A stretch of 64,000 nucleotides of DNA, taken from Cunninghamia lanceolata. Its lineage: Eukaryota > Streptophyta > Pinopsida > Cupressales > Cupressaceae. The translations under genes and the position numbers were made by a program. Shown piece by piece: positions 11,052-23,030 of this stretch. The notes under the pieces are model-generated. The model was not told the origin of the DNA. It was given only the letters and a program-made list of their open reading frames with translations, and ran no database searches. The stretch is from NCBI GenBank assembly GCA_027924645.1, contig BSBN01000809.1:49196001-49260000 (forward strand). The letters are read 5' to 3'. The first letter of the stretch is position 1. Every line of letters starts with the position of its first letter.

Positions 11052-12180
11052 TATTGGAAATAAGGCAGATAACTGAGAGGGGAGGGTGAATCAGTTATCT
11101 CAAAATTTCCTTAACTTTCTTTTCCTTTTGTTATCTTAATAATCAGTGTTGCATCAAAACATGAAAGCATATGTAATCATAAGAAAAGAAATAAAATCAA
11201 CACACATAACACAAGGATTTTTACGTGGAAACCTTGTTAAGGGAAAAACCATGGGGTGACTAACCCAAGATTGTATTCTCTGTTAAAAGAATAAAGGAGT
11301 ACAAAATGGCACTTGCCAATTAGGGCTCACTGCCCAAGTACACTGCTCACAAGAGGCACACTGCCTAAAAGAGACTCACAATCTACAAAACTTACAGAAG
11401 ATAATCAAGTGTTTGAACTGATGAGAAGCATCTACAAATGCAAGAGTTCAGTTCAGGTTAGGCACAATACACTGATCTGATGCACTTTACTCTTCCTTTG
11501 TTTAATGTTGTTTCTCTGTCACATACCGGACTTGAATTGATGCTTTCACACTTATCCCTACTTTTCTTCACACTTTATTTCATCACTTGTTTACACACAC
11601 ACACTTACATGCTGAGATCTATCTGGTATATATATCCGCATCAAGGATTTTTATCAACTTTCTAGCCGGTAACAAGAGCACTACAAGTTATTAATCTGTC
11701 GGTTGAATCCATGCTTGATTTGTGATGCGTATCAAAAACATAGGCATATAAGTCATTAATCATGTTAGCCAACAATGTATAATCCCACAAATTTCTTGAT
11801 CAACACCTTTTACTCATCTAGATTGAAGTCTAATACTCTGTCGAACAGTTCTTCCTCTGTCTGCTCTGCCTGACTAGAACCCAACACTCAGATGCTCATA
11901 TCTTTTTCTTGCTTTATCACTAGAGGCTAAATCTTTGGAATACAGTAGTCATGATACCCCTCTTGACTTGGTCAAGTCCGTAACTTACTGAGTTACACCA
12001 TCTGAGAGATCTGAACCTAATTGTCAAACTTGGTTACATACTCTATTCTTGTTCACCGGACCAAAACAATCTTTAATCTAACTTCTGGTATAGGCATACT
12101 ATGTACTGCAGATGTGTGGGATAGACTTTGTTGCCATCAATGACAACACTTATGAAGCCACACAGTGTCTCTTGCCAACA
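11052..12180 (-). repeat. 3' LTR of element D
   Basis: The 1,129-bp repeat is homologous to 17484-18608. It contains GAGAGGGGAGGGTGAATCAG near the start, TTAAGGGAAAAACC, and a minus-strand TATA-like TATATATA near 11630. The polypurine tract abuts it at 12181-12193 (minus-strand CCAAAGGGGGAGAT). Confidence 0.85.
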
Positions 12181-12208
12181 ATCTCCCCCTTTGGCATTGA
12201 TGGCAACA
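12129..12208 (-). promoter_or_regulatory. Polypurine tract and LTR-junction hairpin of D
   Basis: TGTTGCCATCAATGACAA (12129-12146, inside the LTR) pairs with TTGGCATTGATGGCAACA (12191-12208) with one mismatch in 18. The 44-base loop holds the LTR end and part of the polypurine tract. Further tract-like CTCCCCCTT blocks lie at about 12288 and 12326. Multiple polypurine tracts before the 3' LTR are a described hallmark of Sirevirus-type copia elements. Confidence 0.65.
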
Positions 12209-12477
12209 CTTAGTGAAAAATGGCTGAGTGTCGTAGTAACTTCCCCTTGGCTGATGCTCTATCTTTTATATTGTTATACCAGAACTCCCCCTTAGCTGGA
12301 TTCCACATTTTTCACTACTCTTCACTCCCCCTTTGACATCAATGGCAAAGGGCAAAATCCACATACCAAAATTTTGAAAAAATTATTCTATACATGGCTG
12401 CATAAGTATATATAAATCATATCTTATACTTACATATACTTAAGTATATCCGCAAAAGTGGCCTTCAACTATACAAA

Positions 12478-15400
12478 CTATGTGGCCCAGCTCTGCTTCA
12501 TCCTATCCAAAATGGAGATGTGACCACTCAAAAAAAATGCATATGCTTCTCCCCTTCTTAAATCTGCTGGATCACTGGTCCGGGCTGTGGTCTGAGCATC
12601 TGTCAAGGCCTCATGTATTGCCTCTAGCTTAGGGATAATTATCCCTCTGAGTTCACTCATTCTATTCATTATGTTCTTCTTTTCTTTATCCAGCCTCTTT
12701 ATTTCATTGGTGATAACAATAGCCTAGCATTCTTGATTCATTAGGGAGCTAGTAAGGGGATCAAAATTCTAAGATAAACTTGACAGTTTTCCTTCTTATT
12801 CTTTCACTTTCTTCTCAATGTCCTATGTCACTTTGGGCCAAGATAAATAGAATTTATAGTATATGTCCCCACCATCTTTAAGAGCATTTTCAAGTCTCTT
12901 TATTCCAATGTCTAGGGTCCTCCTATCATTAGCAATAAGTCCTTGCACTACAATGAATCTTTTTCCCAGAAACTCCTTCCAGACCTTTGCTTCTGTTGAT
13001 TTCTCTAGAGATTCAAAAGGAGTGTTAACAAAATTTACCAAAGTTTTCAAGTTACCGGATGGTGAGGTCAAAGGATCCTTTTGGTAGGATGGCATGATCT
13101 TCTCCAGCATCCTGGATGCAATCTCCAACAATTCACAGTCCTCCATGTGGGATTTTAAGAGTTTTCCTTGAAATAGCTTAGGTTCATCCAGCTCCATCAT
13201 TTCTTTGTTTAAGAAGTTCTTCACTGTCTCTGTAGTGTCTCTTGCTCGAGATTGAGACTTCTTTGAAATATCAGAAGAGTCTTCATTAGTCTTTTCTGCT
13301 TCTTCTTCTTCTTTTCCCTTGACCTCTTCTTTTTGAATCTTCTTTTCCTCTCCTCTACCTTCTTCAACTTCAAAATCTGGAATATTTGTCATAGTTATAG
13401 TGGGATCCAGAGGAGAGATGTCACATGTGTTTCTTGCTTTATGAACTTCCTCTTCCGGAACAGAGGAATCTAAGTCCTCAGACCTCTCTTCATCTATTTT
13501 CTTTGATCCTTCTGCATCCTTGTCAGAATATTATTCATTGTTTACATTTAATCCTTCAACATCCATGGTAGAAGGTTCCTCATCTATTTCCTCTATGATA
13601 GGAAGATTGAATCTTTTCAAAGCATTCTAGAGGATGTCTTTAGTTTCACTTGCAACTTGGTTTGTTTCTCCAAGAATAAGTTTGTTCATTCTTGCCTTGC
13701 TCCAGAACTCATTCTTACACTCCTTGAAAGTCATGTCCATTTGTTTTGGAGTGATGGAAGCATAAAGCTGTATTACTATCTTCTCTCGAATCTCTAGGTC
13801 TTTTTCCATTGCATTCTCTTTTCTTAGCTCAAGTACCTTTTCTAGGCTTTTAGGAATTAATGATATAATTTCAATGAAGGCTTTATTGTAAATGTTTAAA
13901 TACCTGATAGTAGCCTCTTCCAGAATTCTCTTGTCAGCATCACTGTATGCATCATAGAACTCAGTCACTGACTGCAAGTTCCCATCCACTATAACTGCCT
14001 TGATGATGTCATCAGTAGAAAGAGTGGGCTTTTCAACAAATTCCTCTGCCTTCTCTTCCTCATTCCTACTAGCAAAGAACTTCTTGAATGTTCTCTTCTT
14101 CTTCATTTTCTTGATTTCTTCATCTGTTTCTATTTCTTCATCATCCTTATGACTTGTGTATGTTCTTGAGGCTTTGGTCTTCATTCTCTTTTCACTTTTA
14201 CCAGATGGCTTGACTTCCAATTTAGTAGCCTTTGAGATTTTAGGGGTGACAGGTGCAAAGCTCTTGGAAGATCTAGTATGGGAGGAGGCTTGTACCAGAA
14301 CATCTCCTTTCTTTGTTTCTTGTTTCTCTTTCTCATCCTTCTCCATTTTCTCTCTATTTGCATCTACAGCCTCCTTTGATAGGCCAAATCTTTTGGCAAT
14401 TTCTTCAACTTCCCTTCTTACTTTCCTCTTTATCTTCGATTGTCTTAACTCAACATGTATTTTTACACTTAGCTCTTGAAAGATCCCAAACCTTTCTGCT
14501 TCAGTGTCCTTGGGCTGGCTCAGCAGATGTTGAATATGAAGCTCCAAGATTTTTTCATTGACTTCATATCCCATAGGCATTATCCACATAGTCCTTGGCT
14601 CAACTGCCTCAATTAGGCATTGATCAGTGTCAACCATAAAGCAAACTGTGTCCTTGTATTTCTCAACTATGGACTGTGGAACTCTCTCTCTGGCTTGCAT
14701 CATGCTCTGGAAGTTCTTGAAGTAACCCCAAAGAGCTATGTTTTGGGCTTGATCATCACCAAGTCCATACATATAATCTTATAGCTGAATTACAACCGGT
14801 TTGTCAATTTGCCAGACCCAACCATGTGATCCAAGTAGCTCATTCATATAATAGAAGAACAAACATAGTATTAGGCTACCATATTTAAAGGAATTCTTCT
14901 TATCCTTTTTGATCTTCTGTAGTTTTTCCAATATTTGATTTAGAAGAAGTTCACACAATTCATAATCTGCATCTTCCCTCAACATCTAATATGCTACATA
15001 GATTGTTGTGCCAGACACAAAATTCTCCCTACTCGAATGATAGATTTTGTAGCCAATTATCATTGAGGCAAACTTGACATCCGAATCTGTGATGCCATCT
15101 ATGGTCATTGCTCTTTTTTCAAATTTAGATCCGGTGGCTTTAGTTACTATTTGGTTCTTCACAGATTTAAGTGTAGGTAACCCACCGGATGAATGCAGTA
15201 CGGTCACTACCTTGATGGCATCCTTAGTTATCTTGAAGGGCCTCATTAGCCACATGAAATCATCATGCATCCTGCTTGAAACATACTGGACCCAATCATC
15301 TTCTGCAAAACATGGAAAATGTATGTAATGTCTGAAGTGTTTATCTCGAAGGGCCTTGAATTCAGGTTTGAGTTCAAAATTTTCATCTATTAGCTATTTG

Positions 15401-15600
15401 TGATAAATGTCCATCAATTTTGAGTCTCCAAATTCTTCAATCTTGGCATGGATATAAACCCTAACATCTTCTACATACAATACTCTGTGCGGAATGCTAG
15501 AAAATGCGCCCAAAGGATCAACTTCTAGAGATTTATAAGGGTGTTTCTTGAATTTAGGTCATGGCCTATTAGAGATCTTAACAACCATTGGAGTAGCCAT
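12478..15600 (-). pseudogene. D ORF2: about 1,040-codon ORF of unknown function, in-frame stops only
   Basis: An ATG at 15600 (MATPMVVKIS...) opens a frame that stays in phase to 12478: all large open pieces (15270, 14985, 14772, 13392, 12669) share it, so only nonsense changes break it. The N-terminal third is globular, with ITDSDVKFASMIIGYKIYHS and SLILCLFFYYMNEL segments. The middle is Lys/Glu-rich and probably coiled coil (near 14100-14500), then acidic. The C-terminal part again looks helical (SELRGIIIPKLEAIHEAL). I see no reverse transcriptase, integrase, RNase H or transposase motif. H carries the same ORF at 46850-49995. A stop at 15394-15396 and one at 12769-12771 are shared with H. 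An envelope-like or captured protein is possible; the identity is open. Confidence 0.7.
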
Positions 15601-16200
15601 TTTGCAAGAGATTCAGAGAGGTATTTTTAGAATGGAAGTACCTTTTCACGCTTTAGGGTTTGAAATAGGAGCCGAAACAAATCACTGGTTGAATTCATTT
15701 TTTAGTTGATCTTGTAGAATCTTTGTTACAAAGCTCTTCTTTTCTTCTTCGTGAGTGCAAGTGTGCAAATAATGAGTGAAAGAACCCTTTTATCCTTGTG
15801 CAAATACTAATTTCCTTTTGTAATAAATGTGCAACTTAAGTTATCCAGTTACCCTATTTTGAGAGAGATCTTCTCGAATCACTACGCTAAACTTAGAATC
15901 ATTGTCAGTGAGGATTGACAATGTATCTTCTTTTCTTCAATCATGCCATGGGTCCGCAGATCAAAGCATTTCAATTTTGAATCATACCAGATCTGTTTAT
16001 GAAATTCTACTTTACTGGATAGCTGTTGAAACTAGATTAACTTGAGCAGTTATAAGTCTTACAAAACTCCATGTAGATCTCTCACATTTTGACTAAAGAT
16101 TATTTGGAGGTTTTTCTGAGAACCCTTTAATCCACAGCATCAAATTTTTACTCAATGTGCCAAATTTAGGCACTAGCTGACTGGTTGGGGGAAATTATTT
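15601..16200 (-). other. Spacer between ORF1 and ORF2 of D
   Basis: About 600 bp lies between the Gag-like ORF and the ORF2 start; H has the equivalent at about 49996-50600. No conserved domain is seen. It could hold the leader or a splice acceptor for ORF2, since ORF2 lies far from the 5' LTR, but this is inference. Confidence 0.4.
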
Positions 16201-17418
16201 TTCTCTGTGACTCCCCCTGAGCCAGAGCTCACCTTTTTAGTTTCCGAAAGGAATATCAGCACCAAATTTCGGTGTGGATCCATCCCCAATATTTTATGTA
16301 CTCTTCTTTACCCAAATCTTGCTCATCTCCTTTTGAACTTCATCCGCATTCACTTTACCTTTACCCTTATCTTGTTTCTAATTATGTTGCACCAAACCTT
16401 TTCTATCCTGATTTCTACTTCTGCAAAATTTGGCTATATGACCAGATCTATTGCAATTATAATAGATAACATTTATTTGCTTATTTGATTGATATCCTCT
16501 TAATCTGCATTGATTAGCCATATGTCCCATTTTATTTCATGCAAAGGATCTACCATTGAATGAATTGTTTATTTGCATATTTCTATATTTATGAGATTTG
16601 TGACCATACCTTTTGCATTTGAAACATTGTCTGGAGAAGGATGGATTATTCTGATTCATTCTCTCCCTGTACTGAGTTGCCTTATGACCGAAATTGTTGC
16701 AATTGAAGCAGTATCCATTGAAGGATGGATATCTTTGAGCATTTGGTTGCCTTATCAGAGGTCTTCTAGGCCCATTTCTTTGATTTATTGATCCAAAGTT
16801 CTTCTGACTGGATCCAGAGCTTTCACCTTTGTCATATCCCAAGCCATGCTTATCATCTACCCTATTTTGGCTTTCAAGAAGAACTTCAAGTTGGACTGAG
16901 ATTATCTTGAATTTTTCTTTGTAGTCATTTGCAGTTTGAAGATCCTGTTTAAGAATGTCTATCTAATTCTCAAGTTGTTCTTTATTGTCTCTAGCTTCTT
17001 CAAGATTAGATTCAAGATGCCTGATTATTCTGTCCATTTTGTGACAGTCCTCTATTTTCTCCTTGAGGGATTGTTTTAGATTATCTTTAATTTTTCTTTT
17101 TTCTTCAATTTCTTGGGTGAATCTCATAACCCCTGATTCCATTTCATGCCTTACCATAATGACTTCTTTTGACAACTTCTCACATAGCTTATTTTTCTCA
17201 TTCAATTCTTCATTAGTATCATTGACTTCACTCTGATTGGCTAATTTTTGAAGTAGTTCCCTTCTCTTTTTCACAGAGATATTAAGTTTTTCTTTTAGCT
17301 CATTTATGAAATCATTAGCTTGTTTGAGTCCTTCTCTCAAATTATTAACTTCAGAGTGAGATTGTTCAAGATTATCTAGAGCAGACTGAAGTTGTTCCTT
17401 CATACCATATGCATCCAT
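16200..17418 (-). pseudogene. gag: D ORF1: coiled-coil/zinc-knuckle Gag-like protein, broken
   Basis: An ATG at 17418 lies about 50 bases after the primer site. The first 150 residues are a long charged coiled coil (for example NNLREGLKQANDFINELKEK). An in-frame TAG at 16960-16962 interrupts, then the same frame reads HGLGYDKGES and zinc knuckles: CFNCNNFGHKATQY and CFKCKRYGHKSHKY, both with the last Cys changed to Tyr. A third and fourth knuckle lie further on (about 16535 and 16440), with stops. Coiled coil, then a GLGY segment, then knuckles is the layout I know from Sirevirus Gag C-terminal regions. The usual capsid-like N-terminus is absent. Confidence 0.7.
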
Positions 17419-17468
17419 TGAGATTCCCAGATCTTCCTCAAGCTGTTAGGCTTTGTTCAGAGGAACTT

Positions 17469-17481
17469 GGCTCTAATACCA
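17469..17481 (-). promoter_or_regulatory. Primer-binding site of D (initiator-Met tRNA)
   Basis: Minus-strand TGGTATTAGAGCC follows the LTR end CCAACA after AT. It differs from the usual plant TGGTATCAGAGCC by one C-to-T change. Confidence 0.85.
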
Positions 17482-17483
17482 AT

Positions 17484-18608
17484 TGTTGGAAACAAGATAG
17501 ATAACTAAGAGGGGGGGTGAATCAGTTATCTCAAAATTTCCTTAACTTTCTTTTCCTTTTGTTATCTTAATAATCAATGTTGCATCAAAACATGAAAGCA
17601 TATGTAATCATTAGAACAGAAATAAAATCAACACACATAACACAAGGATGTTATGTGGAAACTCTGTTAAGGGAAAAACCACAAGGTGACTAACCCAAGA
17701 TTGTATTCTCTGTTAAAAGAATAAAGGACTACAAAATGGCACTTGCCAATTAGGGCTCAATGCCTGAGCACACTGCTCACAAAAGGCACATTGCCTACAA
17801 GAGACTCACTATCTACAGAACTTACAAAAGATAATCAAGTGTTTGAACTGATGAGAAGCATCTTCAAATGCAAGAGTTTAGTTCCAGTTAGGCATAATAC
17901 ACTGATCTGATGCACTTCATTCTTCCTCTATTTAATGCTATTGCTCTGTCACATACTGGACTTGAATTGTTTCTCTAACACTTATCCCTACTTTTCTTCA
18001 CACTTTATTTCATCACTTGTTCACACACACACTTACATGCTGAAATCTATCTAGTACATATATCTGCATCAAGGATTTTTATTAACTTTCTAGCTGGCAA
18101 CAAGAGTATTGCAAGTTATTAATCTGTCAGCTGAATCCATGCTTGATTTGTGATGCGTATCAAAAAAATAGGCATAGAAGTCATTAATCATGTCAACCAA
18201 CAATGTATAATCCCTCAAATTGCTTGATCAACACCTTTTACTCATTCGGATTGAAGTCTAATACTCTGTCGATCAGTTCTTCCTCTGTCTACTCTGCCTG
18301 ACTGGAACCCAACACTAAGATGCTCATATCTTTTTCTTGCTTTATCACCGGAGACTAAATCTTTGGAATACAGTCGTCATGATACCCCTCTTGACTTGGT
18401 CAAGTCCACAACTTACTAAGTGATACCATCTGAGAGATCTAGACCTGATTGTCGGACCTGGTTACATACTCTGTTCTTGTTCACCGGACCAAAACAATCT
18501 TCAATTTGACTTCCGGTATAGGCATACTATGTACTGTGGATGTGTGGGATAGACTTTGTTGCTATCAATGACAACACTTATGAAGCCACACAATGTCTCT
18601 TGCCAACA
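17484..18608 (-). repeat. 5' LTR of element D
   Basis: The 1,125-bp repeat with intact TGTTGG...CCAACA ends is homologous to 11052-12180. The GAGAGGGGGGGTGAATCAGTT-like block and the TTAAGGGAAAAACCAC block are shared with the H and E2 LTRs. A minus-strand TATA-like sequence lies near 18055. Confidence 0.85.
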
Positions 18609-20033
18609 ATAATAATAGCAATAGGCCAAAAGGATCACTAACAATGTCTATCTTGCCTACAAACTTCAACACTCCTCCCAATTTTCAATCTAGCAACAAT
18701 CCACAGCCTCCAAAGGTAGTTTCACAACCTACCAGTTCTTTTCAAAAAATAGCACAAGTAGGTAGGTTTGAGCTAACTAATTCAGATAAATTAGTAAACT
18801 ATTTAGTTGAGGAAATAAGAAAGATCAAAACTAGCTTATCTTTGTTTGAGTTGTTGAAGACTCATGTAATGAAGAAAGCTTTTCTTAAGTTTTTACAAGA
18901 ATCATCTCCTAAGGAAAATTCTTCAATTAGAGAAGGCTAGGCCAAAGATACTCATCCTAAACCTAGGGATAAAAGTTAAGTACACACTGTAGATGCTCAA
19001 GTAGCATTATATAAAGAGAAAACATAGTCTCCTCCTTTCTTATTTGCATATCTTCCTAGCAAACTTTGGTGCTTCCAAAAATGTAATGCCACTAGTAGTA
19101 TGTCGAATTCTAGGATTAACCCTAACTAAGTATTCCAAGAAAGTTACGTAGCTAGACAAGACTAAGGTAAATGTCATAGGAGAACTCACACATATCCACA
19201 TGTAGTTGGCAACAGACCCTAGGGTGCAACATTATATAGACATCTAGGTGGTAGATATTCATGATAACTATGGGATGTTACTAAGAAAGGATTGGTCTAA
19301 GACATTAAATGGTTGCATGGCCATTGATTTCTCCTATATGTGGTTTCCTTGGAGAGGAATCCCTAACTAGATCAGGATAGAAGAAAAACCTTGAATGAAG
19401 CACGTAATTACATAATACAATCAAAATAATGAGGTACTGTATACCGAGGTAAAATCAGGGGTATATTGTTGTAGAGCTCAAGATATTCATATTGAAGAAA
19501 TCCTCATGTGCCAATTGCAAGACAACAAAGATAGCCAAATTATCTCAAACATAGATATCTTGATAGAGTTAGATTACGAATCCTTTGATGAAGATGAAAA
19601 TCACTTGTACATTTTTTAAAAGTATATTTCTAGGAAAATCCAAAAGTGTAAAGAAAAGATGACATCTCTAAAACGCATACTTCTCAAAGGATGGTGTCAA
19701 ATCCATAATGCTACACATTTAGAGACTGCTTGTGCCATGTGCCTTAGGGTTTTCAATAACAAATAAAGTATGTTATCTCAAAAAAAATAGGTTAAGACTG
19801 AAAGTGAACAAGCAATAGATATAGCTATAGATATTAAAGAACCAAAGAAGGACAAGCTTTCTATCCAATAGGAGGTTGAGGCAAATAATCAAGAAATGAA
19901 AAGTGTTCCAATTAGAACAAAAGGAAGTTTATCAGGTCACTCTAGACCTATCAATAATGTTGAGTAAGGTCACTCAAGACTTGTAGAAAAGAAGATATCT
20001 CATAGAGATCCAAAAGTCTCGAAATACAAAGAA
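18609..20033 (+). pseudogene. pol: Element K: Gag C-terminus to protease, many breaks
   Basis: The K frame resumes with Asn codons and RPKGSLTMSILPTNF, then FELTNSDKLVNYLVEEIRKI. Around 19065-19370 a frame resembles the plant gypsy protease: ASKNVMPLVVCRILGLTLTK, then VNVIGELTHIHM and VVDIHDNYGMLLRKDWSKTL. The catalytic D-x-G-A-S motif reads N-F-G-A-S, so the aspartate is lost. A second short His/Cys segment (GWCQIHNATHLETAC) lies near 19690-19730. Stops and frameshifts are frequent. Confidence 0.7.
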
Positions 20034-20611
20034 ATGAAGGATCAAGCATGGACTCTGAAGTTTGACGGGTCCAAATCCAAGCAAGGAGCTAGAGTTGGAA
20101 TTGAATTAATAAATCCTCAAGGTAAATCTTTCCTTGTTGCTTATAGGTTACAGTTCCATTGTACTAATGATGTTGCAGAGTACGATGTGTTGATCCATGG
20201 ATTATTGATGGCATTAAAGAAGAAAGTAAAGATACTGAAAGTCTTTAGAGAATTTGAACTTGTTAAACAAGTCAAAAAGTAGTACATATGCCATTACAAA
20301 AGATTATCCAATTATAGACATAGGGTATGGGACTTAATTCATATTTTTGATGCATTTTTTATGCATCCAACATCATGCATGTCTCGAGGAAATTCAATCA
20401 TCGATCTGATGCACTAGCTACTACCACTAGTATGTTAGATCCCCTAACTCTATCAAGACTAAATAAATTCTTAGTGGAGTTAGTGTCTATTTCATCTATG
20501 CCATACAACATCATAGATTTCCAAGTGTTTGAAGATGACAGACATATTTTGGATTTTATTACCGACACTGATGTCTTTAAAGCTCAAATAATCGAGGAAC
20601 ATGATAGGTAA
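20034..20611 (+). pseudogene. pol: Element K: RNase H-like domain located before the reverse transcriptase
   Basis: The frame WTLKFDGSKSKQGARVG, then DVAEYDVLIHGLLMALKKK, matches a ribonuclease H fold of plant Ty3/gypsy elements: the first Asp in FDGS and the Glu in AEY are present. The third acidic motif, normally G-D-S, reads R-E-F, so it is damaged. A stop at 20281 breaks the frame, then KFNHRSDALA and a linker follow. The domain precedes the reverse transcriptase by about 0.5 kb, unlike the usual RT-RNase H order. Confidence 0.65.
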
Positions 20612-20770
20612 GAGCCAAGATGGGATGAAGAAGACATAGTTGATCTTAAGAGAAACATCATCCTCAAGGGGATGATAGAGTTAGAGATGCTATTTGATTT
20701 GGATAAATTATAAAATAGAAGGATCTCCCAAAAATTGATGAAGGTGCATACGAATCCTTCAACTTAGGCG

Positions 20771-21685
20771 ATGAGAAAGAGCCAAGAAATGGCATTGATC
20801 AAAAACATTTGCACACCAGAGGAAAGGGAAGACATAGCTCAAGCACTAAAAGGTTATCAACATGTTATAGCATGGAGCTATGAGGACTTGAAGACATATG
20901 ATATGTTTTTAATTATGCATACTATTCCCTTGAAACCAAGAATGAAGCCTTTTAGACAAAAATAGAGACCTGTTAACGCCCTCTTGGAACCACTAATTTT
21001 TTAAGAAGTTAAGAAGTTATTTTCTACCAAAATCATATTTCTGGTGATACACTGAACATGGGTAGCCAACCTTGTGCTAGTGAGAAAGAAAATTGGAGAT
21101 ATTAGACTTCATGTTGATTTTTGTAATCTGAACAAGGCATCAAAGAAGGATAACTATCATTTGCCTTCACTCGATGAAGTATTACAAATCATCAATGGAG
21201 CATAGATGATGTCTTTCCTAGCTATTTTCTTTAGCTACAACCAAGTTATGGTTGATAGGGAAGATAGAGTCAAGATAGTTGCATTCACAATCAAATGAGG
21301 AATCTTTGCATAGAAAAGGATGTCATTTTGTCTAATTAATGTGGGTGCAACCTTTCAACATGCTAAGGATATCACCTTTAGGGGGCTAGTGGTTAAATGT
21401 ATCATCATATACATGGATGATCTTATCATATTCTCAAAAATTAGAGGAGACCATGTAGTCGACTTGAAAAAAGCACTCCAAAGGTGAGAGCAATACAATA
21501 TCTCCTTGAATTCTAAGAAGTGCATTTTTAGGGTTATAGAAGGGAAATTATTAGGTCACACCATCTCTAAAAATGACATATCCATTGACCCAGACCAAGT
21601 GAACGTGATCATGAAGCTTCAACTACCAGGGAATAAGAAGGAACTAAAGTGTTATTTTGGAAAGATCGATTTCATCATAAAATTT
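20771..21685 (+). pseudogene. pol: Element K: Ty3/gypsy reverse transcriptase, broken
   Basis: Recognisable blocks in order are AWSYEDLKTYD, WVANLVLVRKKIGDIRLHVD (region 1), LPSLDEVLQIINGA, an INVGATFQHAKDI block and the catalytic IIIYMDDLIIFSK at about 21400-21435, with both aspartates intact. Then comes GKLLGHTISKNDISIDP, the thumb side. At least six in-frame stops, mostly TAG or TAA at former Gln or Trp codons, interrupt it. Solo LTR F1 cuts the connection region, and the frame resumes at 22861. Confidence 0.85.
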
Positions 21686-22855
21686 TATTAGATGGAAAAG
21701 GGAGAAAACCTAAAAGGTTAAACTATGTCAAACCCTCTTCTATCAACATTAGAACACAAACTGAGTCTAGCTTCTACCTTGTGAGGAGAACCAAACTACA
21801 AGGGTATTATCCCTTTGTTGTATAAAGGAGTGTCAACCAAATTCAACTAACCAAACTAGGGAAAAACATGAAACCCCAATTGTGAAAGATTGACCAATAA
21901 ATGGCTGTTGGAAATAGATACAGAGTTTTTGAAAAGATAGAAGAGATCGGGAGACAGTGCAGAATAGGAACCTAAGTTTAGGAGAAGAGAAGTATTAGGG
22001 CATTTGGCATTGGGCACCCTAGACCTAAATTAGGGTTTTATAGGATCTTCAAATCTGGGTGCCTTCCTTTGTCAGTCTTCTTCCTTCCTGTAGCTTTTTG
22101 TCATCTAATTCCTTCGAATGTGACCTGCACACAAACAAGAAGGGAAAAGAGTTGTGTTGTGTTTAGGGGCTTGCCTTAGTCAAACCTCGTGTTGGTGTTT
22201 CCACCTCCACTACAACAATAATTACAGATCCAAGAGTGTGTGCCCTAGGAGGGATGAGGTAAGATCTACAATAAATGATGAAAGAATGAATGTAAATGAT
22301 AAAAATTACTACAAGTTATGAAACCCTAATTGGAGTAGGTGACTCAAGACCATTCACCAACAAGGAGATGGAAGATGAAGGCTTGAACTTCCTTCAAGAC
22401 CTACAAATAAGCATCATAAAATCCACACAAAGAGCTTCTCTAACCATGAAGAACACTTGAACATAGGAGATCAATTCATCAAAGCATAAGGTAAGTGCTT
22501 CTAATCTTCTCATAACAAGCTCTAGGTATAAAATGGATAACACAACTCCTTATATGCATTCCCGCTCACTAACAATGAATAAAACCAAATGGGGCTAACG
22601 AGGATAAGAAAAGGAGGTGTTCTAGGCTAACACCACAAAAATAAGGTCGAGGCTAACATCTGGAACCAATGTGCTAGACGTCCTAGTCCTTTAGCCCCAC
22701 AAACTCTAAAGAGTGTTAAATGAAGTGAGCTTAGACTAGTCCTAAGTTTAGTTTTTTGGGGTTTATTCATCGAGATCAAGATTTAATTATTTATTGTTCT
22801 AAAAGGTGTCAAAATAGGTCTTGATTAGCAAGGGTACACATTTTACTCTATAACA
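21686..22855. repeat. Solo LTR F1 with 5-bp target duplication
   Basis: This 1,170-bp insertion has ends TATTA...TAACA (TGTTA...TAACA with one G-to-A change). AATTT flanks it perfectly at 21681-21685 and 22856-22860, and without it the K frame runs on from IIKF to TTGFAKIVQLL. The middle (about 22100-22200) resembles the right part of F2 (about 42960-43080). No coding region or second LTR is seen. Confidence 0.85.
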
Positions 22856-22860
22856 AATTT

Positions 22861-23030
22861 ACCACTGGCTTTGCAAAAATTGTACAACTTTTGAACGCAA
22901 TGCTGAACAAAGATGAAAAAATAGAATGGACTCCTAAAGCTAAAGTTGTGTTCGAAGATATAAAAAGGGTGATTGTAGATGCATTGGTTCTAACCAGTCT
23001 GGATGCAAATTGTCTTAAATAAAGTCCTAT
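22861..23030 (+). pseudogene. pol: Element K: reverse transcriptase connection fragment
   Basis: The frame reads TTGFAKIVQLLNAMLNKDEK and a W-T-P-K-A-K block, then a D-I-K-R block, typical of the segment after the gypsy RT palm. It continues the frame cut by F1. Beyond 23030 the similarity is lost. Confidence 0.7.

Larger units (their letters stand above)
11052..18608 (-). mobile_element. Element D: non-autonomous copia-related LTR element with a giant ORF
   Basis: This 7,557-bp element is inserted in the K polyprotein gene. Its LTRs lie at 11052-12180 and 17484-18608, with TGTTGG...CCAACA ends (the left start is decayed to TATTGG). The target duplications are ATAAC at 11047-11051 and ATAAT at 18609-18613. 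The minus-strand primer site matches initiator-Met tRNA. The internal 5.3 kb encodes a Gag-like ORF1 and a long ORF2, with no visible protease, integrase or reverse transcriptase. Its sister copy is H (45378-53002). Confidence 0.85.

Noticed and set aside
14156..14561. Plus-strand Ser/Phe/Leu-rich frames over D ORF2
   Set aside because: They are the complement of the Lys/Glu-rich coiled-coil part of ORF2; the same frame recurs over H for the same reason.
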